From: Psychroflexus planctonicus
Lineage (GTDB): Bacteria > Bacteroidota > Bacteroidia > Flavobacteriales > Flavobacteriaceae
Direction: 5' to 3'
DNA: 64,000 nucleotides
Assembly: GCF_014640195.1 (NCBI RefSeq)
Contig: NZ_BMGM01000005.1
Location: 205,870 to 269,869 of the forward strand
Shown here: positions 25,957 to 35,345 of the stretch, in pieces
How positions within the stretch are numbered: the first letter of the stretch is position 1
Layout: each line of letters begins with the position of its first letter
Notes under the pieces: model-generated
The model's database searches: none
The model's input: only the letters and a program-made list of their open reading frames with translations
What the model was told of the DNA's origin: nothing
Made by a program: the position numbers and the translations under genes

Positions 25957-26922
25957 TTATCCTAATTTAGCTTCCAAAATCTCCAAAAAACGTTGTTTCA
26001 CAGCTTCGTGTTCTTCCCAAGCATAGTTGGGTTTTACTTGAGTAGTTAAATAGGTTTTAGCTTCTTGAAAACTAGAAAACTCACTCATTTTTGCCATTAC
26101 TCTATTGTAGGCTTCAATATTTCCATCAAAAAGTTTTTTGGTAAATGCCAAACGGTCGTTCAAACCGATTTTCAATTCCGTTTTAAGCTGATCGTTCAAG
26201 GATTTTTTGTCTTGTGAAAACAAATCCATAGTCCGTTGTGGTTTTGGCTTTTCTTCTTCGGTATTTGGTTCTTCCGATTCATCTTTATTTTCAATAGATG
26301 CGTCTTCAGTTACATCTGAAACTCTCTCCGTTGTTTCTTCTGTTGAAACTTCCTTAGATTTAGCTTCTTCTTTGCTGGGTTGGTTTACTTCTTCGGCAGG
26401 TTTTTGAGTTGAAGCTTTTTCTGGTGCGGGTTCAAAGTCGGGCAATTCGTCAAAATGAACGCCAAAATCTTCTTCGCTTAAGCCATGTGTTTTGGGTTGA
26501 AAAGTAGCTTGCTTTTCAGTTGAAATGGCTTCTGTTGGAGTTGAATTTTCTTCCTTTTCTTCAGCAGCTTCAATTTGAGTTGATTCCTCTTCTTCTGAAA
26601 TGGATTTTTCAGGTGCTAGGTTTTCAGTTGAAGCATTTTCTTTAGTTTCCGATTTTTCAACTGGTAAGCTTTCTTTTTCAGGTTTTGGTGTGGTTTCATC
26701 TGGCGTAATAACTTCATCTAAATCCATTTCAAAAGCACTTTTAAATGCCGCTTTACCAATATTGGGTTGCTTGCCTGCAAAATGTTTTTCAGCAAAGGAA
26801 AGCACACAAAGTTTTTCGTAAAGTAAGCCCGCTTTTTCTTTTAGTTCGTGCACATTATCGCCTTTCGATTTTAAAATGCTGTGGGCAAGGCTGGTTAATT
26901 CGCCTTCTAATACTTTCTTCAT
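25957..26922 (-). CDS. Acidic low-complexity protein co-transcribed with the AddA-like gene
   Basis: A 321-residue protein of unknown function. Two helical, ordered-looking ends (about 1-70 and 230-321) flank a long disordered stretch (about 75-225) built of Glu, Ser, Thr, Pro and Lys. There is no signal peptide or membrane segment. The C-terminal part (LNDRLAFTKKLFDGN, then a helical stretch) resembles uncharacterised Bacteroidota proteins found beside this helicase. The 18-bp spacing on the same strand suggests an operon and possibly a role in repair. Confidence 0.75.
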   Translation of the reverse strand: MKKVLEGELTSLAHSILKSKGDNVHELKEKAGLLYEKLCVLSFAEKHFAGKQPNIGKAAFKSAFEMDLDEVITPDETTPKPEKESLPVEKSETKENASTENLAPEKSISEEEESTQIEAAEEKEENSTPTEAISTEKQATFQPKTHGLSEEDFGVHFDELPDFEPAPEKASTQKPAEEVNQPSKEEAKSKEVSTEETTERVSDVTEDASIENKDESEEPNTEEEKPKPQRTMDLFSQDKKSLNDQLKTELKIGLNDRLAFTKKLFDGNIEAYNRVMAKMSEFSSFQEAKTYLTTQVKPNYAWEEHEAVKQRFLEILEAKLG

Positions 26923-27021
26923 AACTTTATGATTTAGTTTTTTCTCCGCTTTTATTTTTTAGTAATTTTACGCATTACTTGGCACAAATCTACGAATTAT
27001 TATACCGTTTTAATACACAAA

Positions 27022-27666
27022 ATGTTTCTTGAAAATACAGTAAATCACGAAGAACAATTTGGCTGGATAGAAGTTATCTGCGGCAGTATGTTCTCAGGAA
27101 AAACCGAAGAACTGATTCGCCGCCTAAAGCGAGCGCAGTTTGCCAAACAACGCATCGAGATTTTTAAGCCCGAAATTGACCGCCGTTACGACGATGAAGA
27201 TGTGGTTTCTCACGATGAAAATGCCATTCGGTCTACACCTGTTCCTGCGGCGGCAAACATTCGATTATTAGCTGATGGCTGCGATGTGGTAGGCATCGAT
27301 GAAGCCCAATTTTTTGATGATGAAATTGTTTCGGTGTGCAACGATTTAGCCAACCAAGGCATCCGTGTAATTGTAGCGGGATTGGATATGGATTTTAAAG
27401 GAAATCCGTTTGGTCCCATGCCTAATTTAATGGCTACGGCAGAATATGTAACTAAAGTGCACGCGGTTTGTACACATACTGGAAATTTGGCGCAGTACAG
27501 TTTTCGGAAATCTACCAAAGACGACTTGGTTTTGTTAGGCGAAACAGACGAGTATGAACCGTTGAGCCGAGCCGCTTTTTTTAAAGCAATGCGTGTGCAA
27601 AAACAAGCCGAACAAATCAAAAAAGAGCCAACAGAAACAAAAAATAACTTCCATGCCAAAGGTTGA
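27022..27666 (+). CDS. tdk: Thymidine kinase
   Basis: Phosphorylates thymidine to dTMP in nucleotide salvage. The 214-residue protein has Walker A GSMFSGKT at 21-28, the [12 protein letters not shown] loop, GIDEAQFF near 93-100 (Walker B) and the lasso segment. The usual two zinc-binding Cys pairs of type II kinases are largely missing: only one cysteine (in HAVCTHTGN) is seen there, and the final CxxC is replaced by LSRAAFFK. The last 14 bases overlap alr. Confidence 0.95.
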   Translation: MFLENTVNHEEQFGWIEVICGSMFSGKTEELIRRLKRAQFAKQRIEIFKPEIDRRYDDEDVVSHDENAIRSTPVPAAANIRLLADGCDVVGIDEAQFFDDEIVSVCNDLANQGIRVIVAGLDMDFKGNPFGPMPNLMATAEYVTKVHAVCTHTGNLAQYSFRKSTKDDLVLLGETDEYEPLSRAAFFKAMRVQKQAEQIKKEPTETKNNFHAKG

Positions 27667-28762
27667 TGAAACGCGCTTAGAAATTGACCTAAAAGCGCTT
27701 ACACACAATTACCAACTTCTTGCCCAAAAGCTGCCCGAGCAAACCCAAATTATGGGTGTAGTCAAGGCTTTCGCTTATGGTACCGATTCGATTACAATTG
27801 GAAAAAAACTAGTTGATTTAGGCGCAACTCACCTAGCCGTTGCTTATATTGAAGAAGGTATGCGCTTTAGACGACGCGGAATTGAAGTTCCTATTTTGGT
27901 GTTTTATCCGCAATTGGAAGATTTGCCTAAATTATTGGAATACAACCTGATTCCGAGTGTGTACAATTTTCATTTTTTGAGAAAGCTAAAAACGGCTTTA
28001 GTTGAAGAAGATATTAACAACTTCCCGATTCATATAAAAATAAATACCGGAATGAATCGCTTGGGCTTCGATTTGAAAGATGTAGATGAATTACAAAATG
28101 AATTAACTTCTGGTAATTACTTTAAATTAGAAGGTGTTTTTTCGCATTTATCTTCTGCGGGAATGCCTTCTGAAGATGATTTTACACAAGCACAAATCAA
28201 CAAGTTTACCGGTGTAGTTGAAGCATTTCGGAAAAATGTAAATCCTAATTTCATAGCCCATTTGTGCAATTCTAGCGGAATTTTAAGTCATCCAGAAGCC
28301 GCTTTCGATATGGTACGAGCCGGCATTGCTTTGTACGGATATGGAAACAATCCTGAAGAACAAAAGGAATTGCAAATCGTTGCTAGTTTAAAAACTCGAA
28401 TCGCTCAATTAAGGGAAATTCCCAAAGGTGCCAGCGTAGGTTACGACAGAAAATTCAAGGCTGAAAAAACTTCCAAAATAGCCACTTTGCCTTTGGGTTA
28501 TGCAGATGGAATTTCCCGCACCTACGGGAACCAAAAAGCAGAAGTGCTTATACGTGGGAAAAAAGCACCGATTGTTGGCAATGTTTGTATGGATACTATG
28601 ATGGTAGATGTAACCGAAATCGAATGTCAAGAAGGCGATGAAGTCTTGGTATTTGGTAAAGCGCATACCGCTTTAGACTTTGACAAAGAAAAACAAAGCA
28701 TTCCTTACGAATTGATTACCCGAATTTCACAACGCGTGACGCGAGTGGTTTTGGAAGATTGA
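27653..28762 (+). CDS. alr: Alanine racemase
   Basis: Interconverts L- and D-alanine for peptidoglycan synthesis, using pyridoxal phosphate. From ATG 27653 the protein has 369 residues. The PLP lysine is K38 (VVKAFAYG), the general-base tyrosine lies in [10 protein letters not shown] near 260, and the C-terminal beta-domain has [22 protein letters not shown]. The frame is open to 27593, but that part is inside tdk, so the ATG 14 bases before the tdk stop is preferred. It is translationally coupled to tdk. Confidence 0.96.
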   Translation: MPKVDETRLEIDLKALTHNYQLLAQKLPEQTQIMGVVKAFAYGTDSITIGKKLVDLGATHLAVAYIEEGMRFRRRGIEVPILVFYPQLEDLPKLLEYNLIPSVYNFHFLRKLKTALVEEDINNFPIHIKINTGMNRLGFDLKDVDELQNELTSGNYFKLEGVFSHLSSAGMPSEDDFTQAQINKFTGVVEAFRKNVNPNFIAHLCNSSGILSHPEAAFDMVRAGIALYGYGNNPEEQKELQIVASLKTRIAQLREIPKGASVGYDRKFKAEKTSKIATLPLGYADGISRTYGNQKAEVLIRGKKAPIVGNVCMDTMMVDVTEIECQEGDEVLVFGKAHTALDFDKEKQSIPYELITRISQRVTRVVLED

Positions 28763-28789
28763 TTTTTAGGCATTGTTAGTTAGTCTTTG

Positions 28790-29137
28790 TTATTCATCTT
28801 CAATTAACTTGTTAATCTCGGATTTCAATTTTGGAAGGTGAATAATTAAAACCGACCAAATATTCTCATCAGAAATAGTATCATAAGCATGTATAACCTG
28901 ATTTCTGAGTCCGATAATTGATTTTGCATTAGCGATTTTATTTTCAAACGAAGTATCTCTTTTCAATATTCTATTCATTGCTTCCCCGATTATTTCAAGA
29001 TTTCTTTCGATAGCTCTTTTAAGCATGATATTCTTACGATATTGAAAAAAGTCTTTTTGTTTATTATCAAAATATCCATCTATCTCTTCAATTGCAAATT
29101 TAATATCATACAACCACTTGTGAATCTTCTCATCCAT
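28790..29137 (-). CDS. hepT: HepT-like HEPN ribonuclease toxin
   Basis: A 115-residue all-helical HEPN-domain protein (DUF86). The catalytic RX4HXY motif is intact as R78, H83 and Y85 (RNQVIHAY). HepT toxins cleave RNA and are neutralised when the partner nucleotidyltransferase adds AMP to the motif tyrosine. The start is ATG 29137, overlapping the end of mntA by 8 bases; the upstream TTG frame lies wholly within mntA. The two form a complete MNT-HEPN toxin-antitoxin module. Confidence 0.9.
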   Translation of the reverse strand: MDEKIHKWLYDIKFAIEEIDGYFDNKQKDFFQYRKNIMLKRAIERNLEIIGEAMNRILKRDTSFENKIANAKSIIGLRNQVIHAYDTISDENIWSVLIIHLPKLKSEINKLIEDE

Positions 29138-29429
29138 AAACAAGCTCTTTATTTTTATCAATTGAATTAATTAGAATTGGATTTCGTAAGGTTTGTTCTT
29201 CAACCAAATCAATTTCTCGACCAAATAATTCTTTTAAATTTTCTTTGAGATCTATATAATTATCAAAATATTCAGCTAAATCAATTTGTTTAAACCTTAC
29301 CAAAAAGTCAAGATCACTTTTAGCATTAAAGTTAGGAGTAAGAGCAGAACCAAATAGATACATTTTTTCTACATGATATGTATCACAAAGATTCTTTAAT
29401 TTTTTGATATGTTTGTCCTGTAGGTTCAT
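29130..29429 (-). CDS. mntA: MntA-like minimal nucleotidyltransferase antitoxin
   Basis: A 99-residue minimal nucleotidyltransferase. The DNA-polymerase-beta-type signature GS-x10-D-x-D is present as G27, S28, D39 and D41, with a third acidic residue in REIDLVE near 72. In characterised pairs the enzyme AMPylates HepT and blocks its RNase activity. The start is ATG 29429 (the longer frame begins at a TTG two codons earlier). First gene of the pair. Confidence 0.9.
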   Translation of the reverse strand: MNLQDKHIKKLKNLCDTYHVEKMYLFGSALTPNFNAKSDLDFLVRFKQIDLAEYFDNYIDLKENLKELFGREIDLVEEQTLRNPILINSIDKNKELVYG

Positions 29430-29572
29430 ATTCAAATTTAATTAAAAAATATTATTCAAATTGTTTTTTTCGACTTAATAATAAATACTAACATTCAACT
29501 AACAACAAATAAATTTTTACCTTTATAAAATAAAAAAATAGCCACCGCTATACTACTTATTTATGAACCCCT

Positions 29573-29601
29573 AAGCCACACCTTTTGAGTGTGGTTTTTT
29601 T
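29573..29601 (+). terminator. Orphan plus-strand terminator
   Basis: CCACAC (29576-29581) pairs with GTGTGG (29589-29594) and is followed by seven T. The genes on both sides diverge, so no plus-strand gene ends before it. Confidence 0.7.
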
Positions 29602-29649
29602 AGATTAATTTGGCACGGTTATTACTATATTTTGTCAAAATATTCAATT

Positions 29650-30255
29650 ATGAAAAAAACGCTTTTGCTCGTTTTGACTATTTTAGTGTTTTATCAATTT
29701 AGTATTGGACAAGAAGAGCGATCTAAAGGTTCATTTGAGTTTAGTGTTTTGGGTTCAGAATTTGTAGATAAAACATCCATTGGTTTTTCTTTAGCTGCTA
29801 GTACAAGCTGGCATGAATATTTTCAAATTGGATTTGGATTTCAGTCTGCTTTTCATAGTCAAGAAAATTCCTTTAGTTATGCAGTTGGCTCTCCTTATTA
29901 TACTGCTTCTGCCTTAACTATAAATAATATTGCTCAGTTGTATTCTATAGGTGATTTTTTTATTGAAGCCAATGCCAATTTTGGGGTCTTAAACATAAGT
30001 TTACAGGATCAAGATTTTCAAGACTTTAATCCTGTTTTAGGAATTTCCGAATCAGAAGCAATTGCTCAGGAATTTTTTCGGCTTTTTCAAGGCGGTATAA
30101 CTTTGAGTTACATTATTACTAAAAAAGATCGTGCAAACATTTCCATTTTTGTTAGAACTCTAAATAATCAAGCTTTTGGAAACGTTCGTTTTGGAGGAAA
30201 AAACGGAAATAGTAATTTTCAGTTTAATTTAGGTATAAAATTAAACGCCTTTTAA
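29650..30255 (+). CDS. Secreted, outer-membrane-type beta-rich protein
   Basis: From ATG 29650 the protein has 201 residues. A signal peptide (about 1-20, ending SIG-Q) precedes a mature part of alternating polar and hydrophobic residues with many aromatic and glycine positions and a C-terminal strand ending NLGIKLNAF. This pattern fits a small outer-membrane beta-barrel. No family was recognised. It converges with the large barrel-like gene, sharing a TTAA double stop. Confidence 0.65.
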   Translation: MKKTLLLVLTILVFYQFSIGQEERSKGSFEFSVLGSEFVDKTSIGFSLAASTSWHEYFQIGFGFQSAFHSQENSFSYAVGSPYYTASALTINNIAQLYSIGDFFIEANANFGVLNISLQDQDFQDFNPVLGISESEAIAQEFFRLFQGGITLSYIITKKDRANISIFVRTLNNQAFGNVRFGGKNGNSNFQFNLGIKLNAF

Positions 30256-33200
30256 AAATAAGCTCTCAACTGTACGTTTCCGGTATGAATTGCTCTTGTT
30301 CCTTCACTTTTTCGACCGAAGTAGGAAAGGTTTAAATCTAAAAATTTGGTTATTTTTTTCTGAACAAATAATGACCAAGTAAAGTTGTTATCGGGTTGCA
30401 AACCTTCCATCATTTGGTAGGCAACAGGGGTAAAAGTACTGCCTTCAAATTCATTTTGAATAAAGTTGAATTCCCCGTTTATACTGTATTCTTGACCTTT
30501 GTTGAAGGTAAAGGAAGTTCCTAATTTACGTTGGTTTAATTGTTCTTGACCTTGTAATTGATTTTCCTGAATGGCATATTCTACAAAGGCATCAAAACGG
30601 GTGTTTCCGCTTAGTAAATAAGATAGTTTTGGATTGATGCTGAAACCTTCGAGTAGGAAATTTCGGTTTTCAAAATTTTCAGAAAAACTCTCCGATGTAT
30701 TCAATTGATTCTTCAAAGTAATCAGCCAAGTGTCTTTCATTTTATGTATAAAATTAAGCTGATGACTTTCGGTATTGTTGTCCTGCAAACCGATGGAAAG
30801 CAAATTCCGAGCCTGAGATGAAATGTAGGTGTACGAAGTAGTGTAACGCTGTTTTCCACGATTAAAAAACAAGGTGTTTCTGAAATTAACATTCAAACCT
30901 AGCTCGTCTGCACCATTGGCACTAAACGGATTCAAATTGAGTAAATTCCCATCTCTAGCCACTTTGCGATCTATTAAATAAGAAGTTTGATTGAAGAATT
31001 TACTGATTAATTTTTTGATGCCTTCTTTTCCTGCCCAAGAACGAAAATTAGCGGTAATTTGTTGGCTAAATCGGTTTTGGTTGGTGCGAATAAAAACTTG
31101 ATTGGGTAGCAAAACCCGCACATAATCGGCTTCACCTGGAAATTGAGCAATTTCAAATTCGTCTAATTCCTGAACTCCGTTTTCATTATAATCTATCCAA
31201 ACGTACTGGCCGTCGCCAGGATTTACTTCCAAATACGTGAATTCCTGTTGTGCAATGCTTCCGCTATTGGTTTCATAAGAAGTGGTGAAATTTAGTTTTC
31301 TATCAAATAAAAATTGGTTGTATACCACACGTGAATTCAAGGTGTTTTCATCTTCAACATTTTCATCTAAGTTATTCAGATTTCGGTAGCTGGCAAAAAT
31401 AGAAAGCTTGCTGCTGGCTGAATTGACCAAAGTAGAATTGACGTAAAAATTATTAGAGTTATTTACCCGCTTCAACTGATTGCTGCGTAAACTGTCATTT
31501 TCTCTGTAACGGTAGCCTACTTCTACAAAAACCTTGGTGCTATCTCCTACTCCTGTAAATACTTCGTAACTTTTAAAAGCTTGGGTGTTGATGGTAAACT
31601 CATTGGTTTCTACTTGGTTTTCTTGGTTGTCTTCGTGCGCAAATTTGGCACCTGCCCAGTATTTTCCGAAGTCGTAAATGCCAAAAATATGCGAACGCGA
31701 AAATTCTGAATCCAAAACCCTTCCTTCAGATTTTAAATAACTTCCTGCTCCATTCAACCGCAATTTATCAAGTTGAACCGCTGCTGAAAGGACTTGACGG
31801 TTTCCGGTGAAACTTTCGCTAAAATCCAAATGCTGAAATTGATATTGAACTTGCCCCTTCTCGGCATTTTGCAATTGGAAACCTGTGTCTACATACAATT
31901 GATTTCCAGCGGGTTCAAAAATATTCCAATCCCTTTGAAATTCTACATTATACAAGCGTTCTATGCTGGTGTAGTTTTTTCCGATGTAATCGATGTTTCC
32001 CAAATAATCGAGATTCCATTTGGCTTCCTCTTTGGTAAGGCGTTGTTTGGTTTGAATTTTAGCTGCTGTACCTTGATTGTCTTCATTATCTATTTTGGAA
32101 AAAGTGTTTAAGTCGTTGTTACTTACCGCCAATTCGCCATTGATTTGTGAAAAATCTCCATTTTGATATGCCGCTTGCACCACACCTATTTGCAATAAAG
32201 TGGGAGCAAACAGTTGAGTAACCGGCTCAAAATCGCCTTGCGGAACACCGTTGATGGGTGGCACATATTCAAAAACACGGCTGATGTTTTCTGTGCTACT
32301 CACCACATAATTTCCTTGGTTGGCACCCACATTGGAAAACCGAACACTAAACAATTCATCTTCTGGATCAGTGGAAAACACAAAAATTTCCGTTCCGTTG
32401 AAGGTTTCTTTTCGGTACAAAACCCGGTTTTCAGAAAACTCACTTTCAACTGCACTGGGTGCTAACATTTGCTCTTGGTCGTCTCCGGCTTCTTGCAACA
32501 CCTGTACTTGTTCATCGGTTAAATTTTGGCGCAAAGGCTGATTTTTTAAATCACTTTCATTGAAAACAAAACTGCTGATTTGCAATTTTTTAGTAGCATA
32601 ACTTCCACCTGCGGTAGCGATGATTCGTGAGAAATTCTGGTCGGCATATTGGTATTCCACCACGATTCGCATTTCAGAAGAAATAGGAAAAGTGGAGTTA
32701 AAAATAATTTCACCTGCATTGTAATCGATAATGTAATCTTCGGCTTCACCCCGTTTTAAGCGAACTCCGTTAACAAACACTGCTTCACTTCCCGAAATAA
32801 TCAGTACAAACAATTCGCCGTTGGGTCCGCGAAGTTTATACGGACCTTGATTACCTTCTTGACCCACTAACTCACTTCTGGTAAACACACCACGAACCAA
32901 GGCACCAGACACGTAAGCTTCAGCTTGGTAATTCTCATTTCCAAATTGTGTAGAAACCAATAATCCTTGTACTTTTTTGGTGTAACTGGCAAAAAAGGAC
33001 TTGGTTTCCATCAAATCGATATCGCCGGCTCGGATGCCCCAATTTTTCCCTTCCAATTCAATAAACACTTGGTCAAATTCATTCAAACGTTGTGAATATC
33101 CACCTTCTTGTGTGGGAACATTGGCGTCTTTAATGGAAGCACGCAGTGTAACATCATCCGATAAGTTACCTGAAATTTGCAAATCCAATTCGGAGTTTAC

Positions 33201-33662
33201 TACCGCATTTTGATTGTTACCAACGCGGATTCCACGTGAAATACTTCCGCTGGTGTTCAGTCCATCAAATGGAACAAATTCTTTTTTTACGTTACTTTGT
33301 TGTAGACTGTATAAATTTTCTTCCGAAGCATTTGCAGGCAAAATAATATGCTCGTCTAGGTTTTTGTAAGTTTTGGTTAAAAAGCTGGGAAAACGCGTGT
33401 AACTTACAACAAGTGAGTCGTTTTCTTGTTGAAGTTGTTTAGAAGGTAGCAAAATAGCCTTCATAAAGTCAGCATGATAAGCTGAAACTGGAATAGTATC
33501 TAAATTGAGTTTTTGCACTTTAAAATTCAAGCTGCTGATGCTCACGGAATCCAGTACAATACTGTCTTTTGTAGCGAGTTTTTTGGTCACATAGGTTTGT
33601 TCTTGAGCTTGAACACCCCAAGTTAAACATCCCAATACAAACACCAAAAGCCACTCCCGCAT
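30252..33662 (-). CDS. Large beta-rich outer-membrane protein (1136 aa)
   Basis: A signal peptide (1-19, cleavage VQA-Q) is followed by more than 1100 residues dominated by predicted beta strands. Around residues 120-340 it has a periplasmic-type region with SGSISRGIRVGNNQN, an EGKNWGIRAGDIDL segment, and VFVNGVRLKRGEAEDYIIDY followed by NAGEIIF, a pattern also found in the gliding/T9SS protein SprA. The rest (about 480-1136) reads as many amphipathic strands ending in NVQLRAYF. It is far shorter than SprA (about 2400). Probably a large barrel with an unknown partner. Confidence 0.65.
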   Translation of the reverse strand: MREWLLVFVLGCLTWGVQAQEQTYVTKKLATKDSIVLDSVSISSLNFKVQKLNLDTIPVSAYHADFMKAILLPSKQLQQENDSLVVSYTRFPSFLTKTYKNLDEHIILPANASEENLYSLQQSNVKKEFVPFDGLNTSGSISRGIRVGNNQNAVVNSELDLQISGNLSDDVTLRASIKDANVPTQEGGYSQRLNEFDQVFIELEGKNWGIRAGDIDLMETKSFFASYTKKVQGLLVSTQFGNENYQAEAYVSGALVRGVFTRSELVGQEGNQGPYKLRGPNGELFVLIISGSEAVFVNGVRLKRGEAEDYIIDYNAGEIIFNSTFPISSEMRIVVEYQYADQNFSRIIATAGGSYATKKLQISSFVFNESDLKNQPLRQNLTDEQVQVLQEAGDDQEQMLAPSAVESEFSENRVLYRKETFNGTEIFVFSTDPEDELFSVRFSNVGANQGNYVVSSTENISRVFEYVPPINGVPQGDFEPVTQLFAPTLLQIGVVQAAYQNGDFSQINGELAVSNNDLNTFSKIDNEDNQGTAAKIQTKQRLTKEEAKWNLDYLGNIDYIGKNYTSIERLYNVEFQRDWNIFEPAGNQLYVDTGFQLQNAEKGQVQYQFQHLDFSESFTGNRQVLSAAVQLDKLRLNGAGSYLKSEGRVLDSEFSRSHIFGIYDFGKYWAGAKFAHEDNQENQVETNEFTINTQAFKSYEVFTGVGDSTKVFVEVGYRYRENDSLRSNQLKRVNNSNNFYVNSTLVNSASSKLSIFASYRNLNNLDENVEDENTLNSRVVYNQFLFDRKLNFTTSYETNSGSIAQQEFTYLEVNPGDGQYVWIDYNENGVQELDEFEIAQFPGEADYVRVLLPNQVFIRTNQNRFSQQITANFRSWAGKEGIKKLISKFFNQTSYLIDRKVARDGNLLNLNPFSANGADELGLNVNFRNTLFFNRGKQRYTTSYTYISSQARNLLSIGLQDNNTESHQLNFIHKMKDTWLITLKNQLNTSESFSENFENRNFLLEGFSINPKLSYLLSGNTRFDAFVEYAIQENQLQGQEQLNQRKLGTSFTFNKGQEYSINGEFNFIQNEFEGSTFTPVAYQMMEGLQPDNNFTWSLFVQKKITKFLDLNLSYFGRKSEGTRAIHTGNVQLRAYF

Positions 33663-33799
33663 ATCAAATAAACTAAAGCTGGGTTAGATTATTTTGCAAA
33701 AGAAGCTAAGAAATGCGATTAAATGCATTTCTGCACTTAAAAATGTAATTTCTTTTGTGGAAAGTGTAAGTAAAATTTCTTTTTAGAAAGCAGCTTTCA

Positions 33800-34990
33800 T
33801 CAATACATAAAGCCAAAAAGCCAAATAGGAATTACATTCCCAAAGCCAATTTCAATTCCATCTTTTGCAATGTACGCGTCTGAAACTCCCGAAATCTGTT
33901 TTCGGGTTTTGCTTTTACCACCAATTTCAAAAGTATATTTTTGGTTGATGAGGAAATCGGCTTGCTGTGATAAATGAACTTGGTGCACATCTGTAAATTG
34001 ATTTAAAAAAAAGGTTTCTCTTATGTTACCCACATTCGTGTTTACTTTAGCTAATGTGTACATTAAATTGGTGTTGTGTAAGTACAATTTTTCTGGTTTG
34101 GTTAAGACGCCTATTCCTTTTGTGTTTTTATAAAGCTCAATCATTAAATTAGCTCTGCACAGTACTTTTATAGCATGAACAAGACTATTTCTGGTCAGTC
34201 CGATTTTTTCACTCAATTTTGAAATATTTGGTGTGAATGGCGCACTTGATGCAACTGCAATCAGTAATTTTTTTAGCCTTACTAAGGTGTCAAAACTCAT
34301 ATCTTCTATCGCATTAATATCCGTTTCAATTACTAAATTGATGGTATTTAGTAGTTTTTGGGAATAAGCATCTTCATTTTCGATAAAATAAGGATATGCA
34401 CCGATTTTTAAGTATTTGTCAAACAAAGCTAGAGGTTTGATGGATTGCAGTAATTCATTTGAAATGCTTTGGTGGTTGTTCAGGATATCTTCAAAAGAAT
34501 AAAAGGGTAATTTTTGCTTCGTTTCTAATTCAATAAATTCTCTAAATGATAATTCTTTTAAATGATAGCTAACCGCTCTTCTACTTAAATCAGATTCAGA
34601 TTTATATATCTGCAACAATGACGATGATGTAAAAATTACTTTTAGATTAGGAAAAGTATCGTAGATTAGTTTTATTTCTCTTGACCAATTTGGGTATTTG
34701 TGTACTTCATCTAACAAAAGGAACTTGCCTCCAAAAAGCTCGAATGTTTTTGCAAGTTCAAATAAAGTTTTATCATAAAAGTAAATGTGATCTAAGCTTA
34801 CATATAAACTACTATTGGTGGGCAAATGAAACTTTGCCAATTGCAGAAGTAAGGTGGTTTTGCCTGCACCGCGAGCTCCTTTTATCGCTATCAGTCGATT
34901 ATTTAAGTCTAAATTCTGAAGTAAATAACGCTCAAAATCTTTTGATACGCCCAATAATTTTTGCTGAAATTCTAATTGTAAGTCTTCCAT
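33800..34990 (-). CDS. AAA ATPase with winged helix and DUF4143 region (copy 1)
   Basis: A 396-residue ATPase of the AAA_14/DUF4143 group, common in Bacteroidota and of largely unknown function. Walker A (GARGAGKTT) is at 38-46 and Walker B (LLLDEVHKYP) at 91-100. A predicted winged helix-turn-helix spans about 257-283 (ISKLSEKIGLTRNSLVHAIK). The C-terminal DUF4143 part keeps a PD-(D/E)XK-like pattern (D345, then E355 and K359). Three phased palindromes and a -7 element lie directly upstream, the first only 2 bp from the ATG. The gene stands alone. Paralogue at 56.1 kb. Confidence 0.85.
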   Translation of the reverse strand: MEDLQLEFQQKLLGVSKDFERYLLQNLDLNNRLIAIKGARGAGKTTLLLQLAKFHLPTNSSLYVSLDHIYFYDKTLFELAKTFELFGGKFLLLDEVHKYPNWSREIKLIYDTFPNLKVIFTSSSLLQIYKSESDLSRRAVSYHLKELSFREFIELETKQKLPFYSFEDILNNHQSISNELLQSIKPLALFDKYLKIGAYPYFIENEDAYSQKLLNTINLVIETDINAIEDMSFDTLVRLKKLLIAVASSAPFTPNISKLSEKIGLTRNSLVHAIKVLCRANLMIELYKNTKGIGVLTKPEKLYLHNTNLMYTLAKVNTNVGNIRETFFLNQFTDVHQVHLSQQADFLINQKYTFEIGGKSKTRKQISGVSDAYIAKDGIEIGFGNVIPIWLFGFMY

Positions 34991-34992
34991 AG

Positions 34993-35073
34993 TGCTTTTA
35001 TAAAAAGCAAATATACAAATATAATGCTTTTTTTAAAAGCACTTTTAATATTATTTTGCTTTTTCAAAAAGCA
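34993..35073 (-). promoter_or_regulatory. Three phased 17-bp palindromes with an embedded promoter
   Basis: Palindromes of the form TGCTTTT-nnn-AAAAGCA lie at 34993-35009, 35025-35041 and 35057-35073, exactly 32 bp apart (three helical turns). On the minus strand a perfect -7 element TATATTTG (35016-35023) sits in the first 15-bp spacer, and the palindrome nearest the gene covers the ribosome-binding region. The arrangement predicts cooperative repression of the ATPase gene. Confidence 0.8.
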
Positions 35074-35320
35074 ATGTTGATATTATCAAATTTTAAAACT
35101 AAACTTGATAATTATAGTGGTGTATGCTTCCTTGATCACTTTTTATTCAAGGAATTTAAATTCATCAACAATCAAAAACATCCATCTTTAGTCTTCCCAG
35201 AATGGAATAAGTTCGGTTTGAATTTATATTTAAAGCCGTTTTATGTAATTCAGATTTAACTATCAAAAATAGTTTATAGAATAATTAAGTTCATTTCAAT
35301 ATAAAAAAGCGAAATTCCAT

Positions 35321-35328
35321 TACTTTTG
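35321..35328 (+). promoter_or_regulatory. -7 element of xth
   Basis: TACTTTTG, a perfect match to TAnnTTTG, ends 17 bases before the ATG. No clear -33 element. Confidence 0.45.
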
Positions 35329-35345
35329 AAATCAAATACTTTTCA

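Larger units (their letters stand above)
34991..35345. other. 355-bp intergenic region between ATPase copy 1 and xth
   Basis: The first 83 bp hold the phased palindrome array of the ATPase gene. The rest, 35074-35320, is AT-rich with no gene or repeat recognised, and 35321-35328 is the -7 element for exonuclease III. Confidence 0.6.

Noticed and set aside
35056..35259. 67-codon frame upstream of xth
   Set aside because: Overlaps the third palindrome of the ATPase operator, has no promoter or recognisable domain, and is strongly AT-rich in composition.
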